Source: Gammaproteobacteria bacterium (lineage in GTDB: Bacteria > Pseudomonadota > Gammaproteobacteria > Pseudomonadales > Azotimanducaceae_A). Taken from it: 5,468 nucleotides of DNA. Where the stretch lies: NCBI GenBank assembly GCA_026713405.1, contig JAPOON010000768.1, forward strand, positions 1 through 5,468. Direction: 5' to 3'. Positions 1-5,468 of the stretch are shown here, one piece after another (within the stretch, counting starts at the first letter, position 1; every line of letters begins with the position of its first letter). The translations under genes were made by a program, and so were the position numbers. Below the pieces are notes generated by a model. It was not told the DNA's origin, ran no database searches, and saw nothing but the letters and a program-made list of their open reading frames with translations.

Positions 1-1
1 G

Positions 2-1114
2 ATCTGGTGGAATGCGCGGGTCGACGCGGACGGGAATATCTCCGGCGCGCTGGGGTGTGCCATCGGCCTGCCGACCTGCTCGGGCGTCTGGACGGGGCAG
101 ATTCTCACCCCGGATATGGAAATGGACTTCCTGGCCCTGCCCTTTGAAATCCGCGACCGGGACAAGTCCCACCTGGCGGCGTTCGCCAACGTCAATTACG
201 ACTGGGACACCTGGGAACTGGATCTCGGCATTCGCGTAGACCGCTGGAAGAACAGCACCGACAACTTCGACACGGGCATCAGCAGCAGCCAGGACGCCGT
301 CGAGGTGCTGCCGCGCGCCTCGCTGACCAAGTGGCTCAGCGAGGAGTCGATGGTCTATTTCACCTACGCCAAGGGCTACGAGCCGGGCGGCTACAACCTG
401 GCCAATTTCGAGGGCGAGAACGACCTGTTCGGATACGATGTCGAAGAGGTGTCGAGCTTTGAACTGGGCTTGAAAACGAGGTTCCTCGACGACCGGGTGA
501 GCTTGAGCGCCGCCGCGTTCTATATCGACTACACCGAGCGCCAGGTCGAATTCCAGGCGCAGGTCGGCGGCCAGGTGATCGAGGGCATCATCAATCTCGG
601 CGATTCCGAGCAATACGGCTTTGAGGCCGAGATAAACCTGCAGGTCTCGGAACACCTCAGCCTGATGGCGGGCCTGGGGATTGTCGATGCGGAATGGAAA
701 GACGGCGCCCTGGTCGACCTGGGCGCCTCGGTTGTGGACCTGGGCGGTACCGAGGTGCCGAACACGAACGATACGAACTGGGTGCTGGCGGCCGACTACA
801 ACGCGCCCCTGGCGCCGGCAAGCCCGTTGCGGCTGGTTGCCGGCCTGCAGGTCAGCCGTACTGGCAAGTTCCTGGGCCTGCAGGCGTGGGACACCCTCCG
901 GCATTCCTCCTACACTGTCGTCAATGCCCAGGTGGGGGTGCAGGGCGACCGTTGGGAAATCCTCCTGCAGGTGGAGAACCTGGCGGACGAGGAGTACTAC
1001 ACGGATGTACAGAGGTTCCCCAACTTGCATGCGCTCGACGGGGGCGAGAACATCAACATCGGCACCATGGGCCAACCGCGGCTGGTGGCTGCCAGCCTGA
1101 GTTACAGGTTCTGA
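2..1114 (+). CDS. TonB-dependent outer-membrane receptor, C-terminal part (5' truncated by window)
   Basis: This is the C-terminal beta-barrel of a TonB-dependent receptor, which moves a ligand across the outer membrane using energy from TonB-ExbB-ExbD. The frame is open from base 2, so the gene starts upstream; the ATG at 116 is internal. The visible 370 residues show alternating amphipathic barrel strands and family hallmarks: YAKGYEPGGYN (about 122-132), a following S-x-ELGLK strand (about 151-158), AAFYIDYTERQVE (about 170-182), VENLADEEYYTD (about 324-335) and a last strand ending SLSYRF. The terminal aromatic residue is the usual BAM-recognised signature of outer-membrane barrels. The signal peptide, TonB box and plug lie outside the window. 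Two cysteines seven residues apart (19 and 26) fall in what is probably an extracellular loop and could form a disulfide. Ligand unknown. The downstream cupin and SDR genes suggest an organic small molecule rather than a siderophore, but this is inference. Confidence 0.93.
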   Translation: MWWNARVDADGNISGALGCAIGLPTCSGVWTGQILTPDMEMDFLALPFEIRDRDKSHLAAFANVNYDWDTWELDLGIRVDRWKNSTDNFDTGISSSQDAVEVLPRASLTKWLSEESMVYFTYAKGYEPGGYNLANFEGENDLFGYDVEEVSSFELGLKTRFLDDRVSLSAAAFYIDYTERQVEFQAQVGGQVIEGIINLGDSEQYGFEAEINLQVSEHLSLMAGLGIVDAEWKDGALVDLGASVVDLGGTEVPNTNDTNWVLAADYNAPLAPASPLRLVAGLQVSRTGKFLGLQAWDTLRHSSYTVVNAQVGVQGDRWEILLQVENLADEEYYTDVQRFPNLHALDGGENINIGTMGQPRLVAASLSYRF

Positions 1115-1147
1115 TCGAAAAATCTGGCGAAATGGATGGATTGAGAA

Positions 1148-2158
1148 ATGGCTGAAGCAATCAACCCGGAATACGACCCCACGGGTATAGAAGGGGGCGT
1201 GGATGTGAACGTGCTGCCCTGGATGCCGGTTGCCGGCGCGGCGGGCACGCACCTGAAACCGTTGCGGGCGAGCACCGAGAGCGGCATGTTCAGCGTGGCG
1301 GTGAAGCTCGAGGCGGGTGCGGGGCTGCGTTCCGCGACACCCCTGGGTGGCCTGGACCTGCTGGTGCTGTCCGGAGCGGTCCTCTACGAGGAGGGCGGCG
1401 TCCAGAGCGTGCTGGAGCCGGGCGCCTGGGGCTATCTGCCCGCGAATACCCGCATCGATTCAATGGTGGGCGAGGGCGATGCCGAACTGCTGGTGAACTT
1501 CTACAGCGGCCTGGCTTTCGGCGGTGCCGACGGGTCCGTCGCTTCGGTGCTGACGAGCGCGGACGTTCGCAGCCTCGCTGAGCAGTACGGCATCACGCTG
1601 GTTCCGAATACCCTGGAGGAGTGCATGCAGGAGCGGCCGGATCCGTTTTCCGGCGACGGTGAGCCCCTGGCCATTGCCTCGCGGGATGCCGGTCAGCTCG
1701 TCGTCGGCGCCAGGGAAGTTTCGAACGGCGGATCCCGGCTCAATCACTCCCACTTCATCAATACCCGGGAAGTGCCCTGGGTGGTGAATCCGGACCTGCC
1801 CGATATCGCGGTGAAGATACTCAGGGTCAGCGCCGAGACCGGCATCGTCTCGCTGGTGGTGCGTCACAACGGCGTGGCGGCACCGCACAATCACCTGGGC
1901 GCCAGCGATTTCCTCGTGCTGAGCGGCCGCATCGGCTATCGGGCCGGGCCTCCGGAGGGGTACGGGCCGGGCGTGTGGTTCTTCGAACCCGCCGGCGCGC
2001 GTCACGATCTTACGCAAAGGCTGACCGACGACGACCTCATCTACATGGCGAACGTCTACGGCCCGCTGACCTTCGATACCGGCCGGGGAACGCCGATCGA
2101 GGCGGTGATTTCCTGGATGGAATACGATGCGATGGCGAAAGCGGAGGCCGGCGCGTAG
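1148..2158 (+). CDS. Two-domain cupin protein (ChrR-like / 2,4'-dihydroxyacetophenone dioxygenase-like)
   Basis: A 336-residue protein with two tandem cupin barrels and no signal peptide, so probably cytoplasmic. The N-terminal barrel spans about 28-125 and the C-terminal one about 205-315. The C-terminal barrel has the motif APHNHLGASDFLVLSG, giving H247, H249 and D254 (usually Glu), then PAGARHD with H286: a complete three-His metal site of the kind used by acetylacetone dioxygenase-type cupins. The segment INTREVPWV, then ILRVSAETGIVSLVVRHN, resembles 2,4'-dihydroxyacetophenone dioxygenase-family cupins. The N-terminal barrel keeps the fold (LDLLVLSG at 69-76, PGAWGYLPANTRID at 91-104) but has residues around 61-66 (RSATPL) where H-x-H is expected and Ile where the last His should be, so it probably binds no metal there. 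The start is fixed by an in-frame TGA at 1142-1144, two codons upstream. The ribosome site is weak. It lies 33 bp after the receptor gene. A carbon-carbon-cleaving oxygenase, an isomerase or a sensor are all possible; exact reaction unknown. Confidence 0.85.
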   Translation: MAEAINPEYDPTGIEGGVDVNVLPWMPVAGAAGTHLKPLRASTESGMFSVAVKLEAGAGLRSATPLGGLDLLVLSGAVLYEEGGVQSVLEPGAWGYLPANTRIDSMVGEGDAELLVNFYSGLAFGGADGSVASVLTSADVRSLAEQYGITLVPNTLEECMQERPDPFSGDGEPLAIASRDAGQLVVGAREVSNGGSRLNHSHFINTREVPWVVNPDLPDIAVKILRVSAETGIVSLVVRHNGVAAPHNHLGASDFLVLSGRIGYRAGPPEGYGPGVWFFEPAGARHDLTQRLTDDDLIYMANVYGPLTFDTGRGTPIEAVISWMEYDAMAKAEAGA

Positions 2159-2164
2159 ATCGAC

Positions 2165-2902
2165 TTGGTTACCGCCCTGATCACCGGGGCCGCGCACGGC
2201 CTGGGCGCCTGCATGGCGGAACACGCCGCCCGGCGCGGCTACCGGGTGGGTGTGCTGGACCTCGACCTCGATGCTTCGCGGGCAATTGCCGAACCGATCG
2301 GGGGTGTGGCGCTGGCGGCGGACGTTACCGACCCGGGCCAGGTTGAAGCCGCTGTGGAGCGCCTTGGCGATACGCCGGGGTTCCTGATCAACAATGCAGG
2401 CATCCTGCGCGTGGGGCCGTTGCTGGAGCAATCCGTAGAGGACTTCTGCCGGGTCACCGACGTCAACCTCAACAGCGTGTTCATCGTCTCCCAGATTGTC
2501 GCCCGACGGATGAAGGACAACGGCGGCGGCGCCATCGTCAATCTCGCCTCCATCAACGCCATCCACCCGTCCATGTCCTGCGGAGCCTACGCGGCCGCCA
2601 AGGCGGGCATCGTCTGCCTGACTCAGCAAATGTCCCTGGAGTGGGGCGAGTACGGCATTCGGGTCAATTCCATTGCACCTGGATTCATCGATGCCGGCAT
2701 GTCAGCACCCTTCTTCGAGAACCCGGCAATTCGCGAACTGCGCGGCAATGCCGTGCCCCTCGGGCGCCTGGGTTCTGCGGACGACGTCGCCGAATGCGCA
2801 ATGTTCCTGGCCTCCGAGGCGGCCGCCTACATCACCGGGCAGAACATCGCCATCGACGGCGGCGTGATCAACAGTGTGCTCAAGCAATTGCCGCGCGAGT
2901 AG
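2165..2902 (+). CDS. Short-chain dehydrogenase/reductase, classical, probably NAD(H)-dependent (SDR 1)
   Basis: A 245-residue classical SDR with one Rossmann domain, of normal family length. It should oxidise or reduce an alcohol/ketone of an unknown substrate. Visible motifs are the cofactor loop TGAAHGLG (7-14), Asp32 at the end of strand 2 (predicting NAD over NADP), NNAG (76-79), and the catalytic tetrad N101, S129, Y142, K146 (YAAAK). IRVNSIAPG (165-173) and the C-terminal DGG (231-233) are also typical. The start is TTG at 2165: the cupin stop TAG (2156-2158) is in the same frame and no ATG or GTG lies between them. Strand 1 (VTALITG) begins at once, so a later start would cut the fold. 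There is no Shine-Dalgarno at usable spacing; with only 6 bp after the cupin stop, translation is probably coupled to it. General similarity is to 3-oxoacyl-ACP reductase/glucose dehydrogenase-type SDRs, which does not identify the substrate. Confidence 0.9.
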   Translation: MVTALITGAAHGLGACMAEHAARRGYRVGVLDLDLDASRAIAEPIGGVALAADVTDPGQVEAAVERLGDTPGFLINNAGILRVGPLLEQSVEDFCRVTDVNLNSVFIVSQIVARRMKDNGGGAIVNLASINAIHPSMSCGAYAAAKAGIVCLTQQMSLEWGEYGIRVNSIAPGFIDAGMSAPFFENPAIRELRGNAVPLGRLGSADDVAECAMFLASEAAAYITGQNIAIDGGVINSVLKQLPRE

Positions 2903-2914
2903 CTTGCTGCCTGC

Positions 2915-3676
2915 ATGAAAGATGTCGCGGGATTGTCGGTTCTGATCACCGGTGGCGGCTCGGGTATCGGCGCCGGCACGGCGGAGTACTTCTGCGAACG
3001 CGGCGCGCGCGTCACGGTCTGCGGACGGCGCCGGAACGAAGTCGATGCGGTGGCCGCGCGCCTTGGCAAAAACTGCCGTGGCGTGCAGGCCGATGTCACC
3101 AGCGATGCGGATCGCCGCCGGCTGGTGGCGGCGGCCATTGAACACGGCGGCGGGCTCGATGCGCTGGTAAATAATGCCGGCAACATGTACCGCGGGCCCA
3201 TCCACAGCCTCGACGAGCGGCAATTGCTGGACGTTTTTCACAGCAACGTGGTTGCCGGAATGATGCTGACCGGGCTCTGCGTAGAGGCGCTGTCGCAAAG
3301 CGCGGGCGCGGTCGTCTTTATCGGCTCCATCCACAACCGGCTGGCATTCCCGGGTGCTTCGCCGTACGCGGCGACCAAGGGCGCCGTGGAAACGCTCACC
3401 CGGGTGCTGGCGGCGGAACTCGGCCGCGAGAAAGTGCGCGTCAACTGCGTTGCCCCGGGCGCCGTACTCACCGAACTCAATCAAAGAGCGGGCCTGGTCT
3501 CTGATGAAGAAGCCAGGGCCCGGCTGGAATCGATGATCGACCGGCATGCGCTTGACCGTATCGGCACGGAACAGGACGTTGCCGAAGCGATCGCCTATCT
3601 CGTCTGCGCGGACTGGACAACGGGCGCGGTAATCGACGTCGACGGCGGCCTCGGGCTGGGGGTGACCGAGACGTAG
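2915..3676 (+). CDS. Short-chain dehydrogenase/reductase, classical, probably NADP(H)-dependent (SDR 2)
   Basis: A 253-residue classical SDR. It has the glycine loop TGGGSGIG (12-19), a basic CGRRR stretch after strand 2 (36-40) where an Asp would mark NAD enzymes, NNAG (86-89), and a complete tetrad N111, S138, Y151, K155 (YAATK). VRVNCVAPG (174-182) and DVDGG (241-245) complete the fold. The arginines predict preference for NADP(H), unlike the gene just upstream. A basic and acidic segment around 187-210 is the expected substrate-binding flap, so the substrate pocket differs from SDR 1. It starts 12 bp after SDR 1 in the same reading frame; ATG 2915 is the only ordinary start after the preceding stop and places the Rossmann strand correctly. 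No clear Shine-Dalgarno is present, which again suggests coupling within one operon. It is the last gene of the run. Function beyond oxidoreductase is unknown. Confidence 0.9.
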   Translation: MKDVAGLSVLITGGGSGIGAGTAEYFCERGARVTVCGRRRNEVDAVAARLGKNCRGVQADVTSDADRRRLVAAAIEHGGGLDALVNNAGNMYRGPIHSLDERQLLDVFHSNVVAGMMLTGLCVEALSQSAGAVVFIGSIHNRLAFPGASPYAATKGAVETLTRVLAAELGREKVRVNCVAPGAVLTELNQRAGLVSDEEARARLESMIDRHALDRIGTEQDVAEAIAYLVCADWTTGAVIDVDGGLGLGVTET

Positions 3677-3688
3677 GCCAGCCCGCTG

Positions 3689-3707
3689 CGCCGGCCGTAC
3701 GCCGGTG
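3689..3707 (+). terminator. GC-rich hairpin after the receptor-cupin-SDR operon, possible terminator
   Basis: A stem of 7 pairs (one a G-T wobble) with arms 3689-3695 and 3701-3707 and a 5-nt loop (cgtac), lying 12 bp past the SDR 2 stop. It has no following T-tract, so it is not a canonical intrinsic terminator. It may stall polymerase, protect the mRNA 3' end, or be a chance product of high GC. Confidence 0.25.
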
Positions 3708-3757
3708 ATGAGAAGCCGATTTCCCAGCAAAGGGTTGCAGGCCACACCTCGCGCGGA

Positions 3758-3785
3758 TTGACTTTTGAAACGGATGCCAGAATAT
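3758..3785 (+). promoter_or_regulatory. Candidate sigma70 promoter for SDR 3
   Basis: TTGACT at 3758-3763 matches five of six bases of the -35 consensus. It is followed after 16 bp by GAATAT (3780-3785), a weak -10 that keeps the important second A and last T. The stretch is locally AT-richer than its surroundings. A start near 3792 would leave a leader of about 24 nt containing the strong ribosome site. The position between a gene run and a gene with its own strong Shine-Dalgarno supports a separate transcription start. No operator was identified with confidence. Confidence 0.4.
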
Positions 3786-3803
3786 GGCGGCCCACAGTCA
3801 TTG

Positions 3804-3810
3804 AAGGAGA
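3804..3810 (+). promoter_or_regulatory. Strong Shine-Dalgarno deciding the SDR 3 start
   Basis: AAGGAGA ends 5 nt before ATG 3816, the best ribosome site in the window. It selects 3816 over an in-frame ATG at 3765, which would add 17 residues (beginning MKRMPEYGG) unlike an SDR N-terminus and would overlap the candidate promoter. The GGAGA half and the following TCTCC form a perfect 10-bp palindrome (3806-3815) directly before the start codon. Confidence 0.8.
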
Positions 3811-3815
3811 TCTCC

Positions 3816-4652
3816 ATGGGTTCGAGACTCGAAGGCAAGGTCGCCGCCATCACCGGCTCGGCAAGCGGATTCGGCGAAACGGCGGCGCGGCTGTTCGTCA
3901 GCGAAGGCTGCCGGGTGGCGTTGGGTGACATCCAGGAGGATGCAGGCCGCGCGGTGGCGGCGTCACTTGGCGACGCGGCAGTGTTCGTTCGCTGCGACGT
4001 CACCTCGGAGGAAGATGTCGCCAACCTCGTGGATACGGCGGTAAGCGCCTTCGGGCGTCTCGACATCATGTACAACAACGCGGGCATCGTCGGCGCGGTG
4101 GGGCCCATCGACACCACGCCCACCGCCGAATGGAAAGCGACCCTGGACATCCTGTTGAACGGCGTCTTCTACGGCGTCAAGCACGCGGCGCGGGTCATGA
4201 AGCCCCAGGGGTCCGGGTCCATCGTCAGCATGTCGAGCACGGCGGGCATACTCGGCGGCCTCGGCCCGCACACCTACACGGTGGCCAAGCACGGCGTGGT
4301 CGGCCTTACCAAGAGTGCGGCGGCGGAACTCGGCCGGTTCGGCATTCGCGTGAACTGCATTTCGCCGGCTGGCATGGCGACACCGATGGTGGCCAACGTC
4401 ACCACCGGCGACCCGTCGGCCATCGAAGCCACCAAGGAAGCGCTGGCCGCGGGATCCCCGTTGAAGGGCCGTCCGGGGCTCGCCGAAGATGTCGCCAATG
4501 CGGCGCTGTGGCTGGCGAGCGACGAGACGGGCTATACGAGCGGTCACCCCCTGACCACCGATGCGGGCATGACGACCGGCTCGTCGGTCAACCCGCCGGC
4601 TTTCGACGAGTACCAGCCCATGATTCGGGAGGCAGGCAAGGCGGGGCTATAG
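3816..4652 (+). CDS. Short-chain dehydrogenase/reductase, classical, probably NAD(H)-dependent (SDR 3)
   Basis: A 278-residue classical SDR. It opens with the common RLEGKVAAITG strand, then TGSASGFG (13-20), Asp38 (ALGDIQ, predicting NAD), NNAG (87-90), and a full tetrad N115, S141, Y154, K158 (YTVAK). IRVNCISPAGMATPM (177-191) carries the SP-x-G-x-ATPM form seen in secoisolariciresinol/xanthoxin dehydrogenase-like SDRs and their bacterial relatives, which act on cyclic secondary alcohols. The usual C-terminal DGG is DAG here (249-251). The tail after it (about 252-278) is longer than in SDR 1 or 2 and rich in Gly, Pro and Ala. It lies 139 bp after SDR 2 with its own promoter candidate and strong ribosome site, so it is probably expressed independently. 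The likely reaction is oxidation of a ring or benzylic hydroxyl to a ketone; this rests on family resemblance only and the substrate is unknown. Confidence 0.92.
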   Translation: MGSRLEGKVAAITGSASGFGETAARLFVSEGCRVALGDIQEDAGRAVAASLGDAAVFVRCDVTSEEDVANLVDTAVSAFGRLDIMYNNAGIVGAVGPIDTTPTAEWKATLDILLNGVFYGVKHAARVMKPQGSGSIVSMSSTAGILGGLGPHTYTVAKHGVVGLTKSAAAELGRFGIRVNCISPAGMATPMVANVTTGDPSAIEATKEALAAGSPLKGRPGLAEDVANAALWLASDETGYTSGHPLTTDAGMTTGSSVNPPAFDEYQPMIREAGKAGL

Positions 4653-4668
4653 TCGTTCGGGCGCGGTC

Positions 4669-4698
4669 CCGGCCGAACCGCCACCGGCGGAAGGCCGG
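4669..4698. other. Interrupted GC hairpin in the convergent gap
   Basis: Arms CCGGCC (4669-4674) and GGCCGG (4693-4698) enclose a second stem, CCGCC (4678-4682) with GGCGG (4686-4690), separated by a small purine internal loop and closed by a 3-nt loop. It begins 16 bp after the SDR 3 stop. There is no T-tract on either side. It may assist termination of SDR 3 transcripts or stabilise the 3' end. Confidence 0.3.
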
Positions 4699-4738
4699 TT
4701 AAGTCGCCGATGCCTGACGGAAATTCGTCGATGTATCG

Positions 4739-4774
4739 GGAGCGGAGACTGCGTTTGTGCCGGGTCTCCGCTCC
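4739..4774. terminator. Perfect 11-bp inverted repeat between convergent genes, candidate bidirectional terminator
   Basis: GGAGCGGAGAC (4739-4749) is exactly complementary to GTCTCCGCTCC (4764-4774), with a 14-nt loop. It lies between the stops of SDR 3 and the minus-strand SDR 4, ending 3 nt before the SDR 4 stop codon. Placement between convergent genes and perfect pairing suggest termination for both directions. Only a short GTTT follows on the plus strand and no T-run follows on the minus strand, so it is not a textbook intrinsic terminator. Confidence 0.45.
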
Positions 4775-4777
4775 GTT

Positions 4778-5468
4778 TCAGGCAAGCAGTACGCCGCCGT
4801 CCACGTCCACCGTGGTGCCCGTCACGAAATCGTTGCCGATGACGAACAGGATGCCCTCGGCCACTTCGTCCGCCGTGCCGGCTCGAGGGATCGGTTGCCC
4901 TGCCGTCGCGTTTCCGAGAAAGGCGGCGCGCGCCTCGCCGTCCACGGCGAACATCGGCGTATCGATGATGCCCGGCGATACGATGTTGATGCGTCGTGGC
5001 GCCAGTTCGGCGGCGATACCGCGCACGAAGGCTTCCACGGCGCCGCCCACGGAACCGATCGCGACGTATCCCGGCCGCGGACGCCGGGCGGGAAACCCGC
5101 TGACCAGCACGATGCTGCCGTCTTCGCTCATGTGCTCCGTGCCGAGACGAACCGTGTTCGTATAGCCCCAGAGCTTGCGGAACGAGCCCTGGAAGCCGTC
5201 CAGGTCCATGCTGAGGAACGGCCCGGTCGCGCGCTCGCCGCCGGTTGCGGCATTGACCAGGATGTCGAACGGCGCGTTGGCCGCAAATGCCTCTGCAAGG
5301 GCGCTCCGGTCGAGCACGTCCGCCTGCTCGAACTTCACCGATTGCGGCGCCGAGCGCATCGCGGTTTCGATGTTGCCGGCACTGCGGCCGAAAGCGGTGA
5401 CCGCAGCGCCGCCTTCGGCCAGGCGGATGACGGTGGCCAGCCCGATGCCGGATGTGCCTCCAAAAACC
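4778..5468 (-). CDS. Atypical short-chain dehydrogenase-like protein lacking the YxxxK catalytic pair (SDR 4, N-terminus cut by window)
   Basis: The minus-strand frame is open to the window edge, giving 229 visible residues. The first, VFGGTSGIGLAT, are already the Rossmann glycine loop, so probably only a handful of residues are missing; the ATG at 5359 is internal. FGRSAG (26-31) suggests NADP(H). The fold continues through FDILVNAAT, ELAPRRINIVSPG, DTPMF and a C-terminal VDVDGG. Catalytic features are degenerate: NNAG is NAAT (72-75), the tetrad Asn position appears to be Lys (about 98, FRKLWG), and after Ser123 the region PGYVAIGSVGGAVEAF contains no lysine. Tyr134 is present but lies two residues earlier than the canonical position and has Gly, not Lys, four residues on. 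Some SDR subgroups are known to keep the cofactor site without the standard active site. It converges on SDR 3 and is not co-transcribed with it. It may be a reductase with a different mechanism, or a cofactor-binding or regulatory protein. Confidence 0.85.
   Translation of the reverse strand, partial: VFGGTSGIGLATVIRLAEGGAAVTAFGRSAGNIETAMRSAPQSVKFEQADVLDRSALAEAFAANAPFDILVNAATGGERATGPFLSMDLDGFQGSFRKLWGYTNTVRLGTEHMSEDGSIVLVSGFPARRPRPGYVAIGSVGGAVEAFVRGIAAELAPRRINIVSPGIIDTPMFAVDGEARAAFLGNATAGQPIPRAGTADEVAEGILFVIGNDFVTGTTVDVDGGVLLA

Noticed and set aside
116..118. ATG 116 as the start of the receptor gene
   Set aside because: The frame is open to the window edge and the protein would be a barrel fragment without signal peptide or plug; the gene clearly begins upstream.
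1460..2629. Minus-strand open frame of 389 codons across the cupin and SDR 1
   Set aside because: It lies antisense to two well-supported genes; its translation is low in complexity, rich in His, Arg, Gly and Asp, and shows no domain. Long antisense frames are common in GC-rich DNA.
3765..3767. ATG 3765 as the start of SDR 3
   Set aside because: It would add 17 residues unlike an SDR N-terminus, has no ribosome site, and overlaps the candidate promoter; ATG 3816 has AAGGAGA at ideal spacing.
2702..4150. Minus-strand open frame of 482 codons across SDR 1, SDR 2 and SDR 3
   Set aside because: It is the longest open frame in the window but runs antisense to three SDRs with intact motifs and through an intergenic gap; its product has no recognisable fold.
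3410..4336. A 17-bp direct repeat (GCGGCGGAACTCGGCCG at 3410-3426 and 4320-4336)
   Set aside because: Both copies encode the same AAELGR helix of homologous SDRs in the same place in the fold, so it reflects shared ancestry and codon bias, not a repeat element.
4716..4731. Short inverted repeat near GACGGAAATTCGTC in the convergent gap
   Set aside because: Only a 4-bp stem with a 6-nt loop; too short to distinguish from chance.
4710..5165. Plus-strand open frame of 151 codons opposite SDR 4
   Set aside because: It is antisense to SDR 4, is Ser/Pro/Thr-rich without a domain, and starts in the hairpin region; SDR 4 on the minus strand has clear family motifs.

Overview
This is a GC-rich, densely coded stretch of a Gram-negative bacterial chromosome. 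The outer-membrane TonB-dependent receptor shows the Gram-negative envelope. The mix of TonB receptor, cupin and many short-chain dehydrogenases (SDRs) is typical of proteobacteria that live on hydrophobic or polycyclic small molecules, such as marine gammaproteobacteria or sphingomonad-like alphaproteobacteria. Nothing in the sequence fixes the taxon further.

Layout. A 5'-truncated TonB-dependent receptor (2-1114, +) is followed on the same strand by a two-domain cupin (1148-2158), a first SDR (2165-2902, TTG start) and a second SDR (2915-3676). Gaps are 33, 6 and 12 bp, so these four genes look like one operon, probably with translational coupling at the two short junctions. A 139-bp gap holds a GC-rich hairpin, a plausible sigma70 promoter and the only strong Shine-Dalgarno in the window. 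These serve a third SDR (3816-4652, +), which appears to be its own transcription unit. A 125-bp convergent gap with two hairpins separates it from a fourth SDR on the minus strand (4778 to the window end), which loses only its extreme N-terminus at the window edge.

How the genes may work together (inference). The receptor would import a scarce or bulky ligand. The cupin, resembling the ChrR-like / 2,4'-dihydroxyacetophenone dioxygenase-like group, could be a metal-dependent oxygenase or a binding protein. The SDRs would interconvert alcohol and ketone groups of the substrate. Three SDRs have complete catalytic residues. Their cofactor-site residues predict NAD for the first and third and NADP for the second. 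The fourth SDR has lost the catalytic Tyr/Lys pair. The substrate cannot be named from the sequence.

No RNA genes, CRISPR arrays, insertion sequences or recombination sites were recognised. The most interesting points are the unassigned receptor-cupin-SDR locus, the cupin with ligands in only one of its two domains, and the atypical minus-strand SDR.
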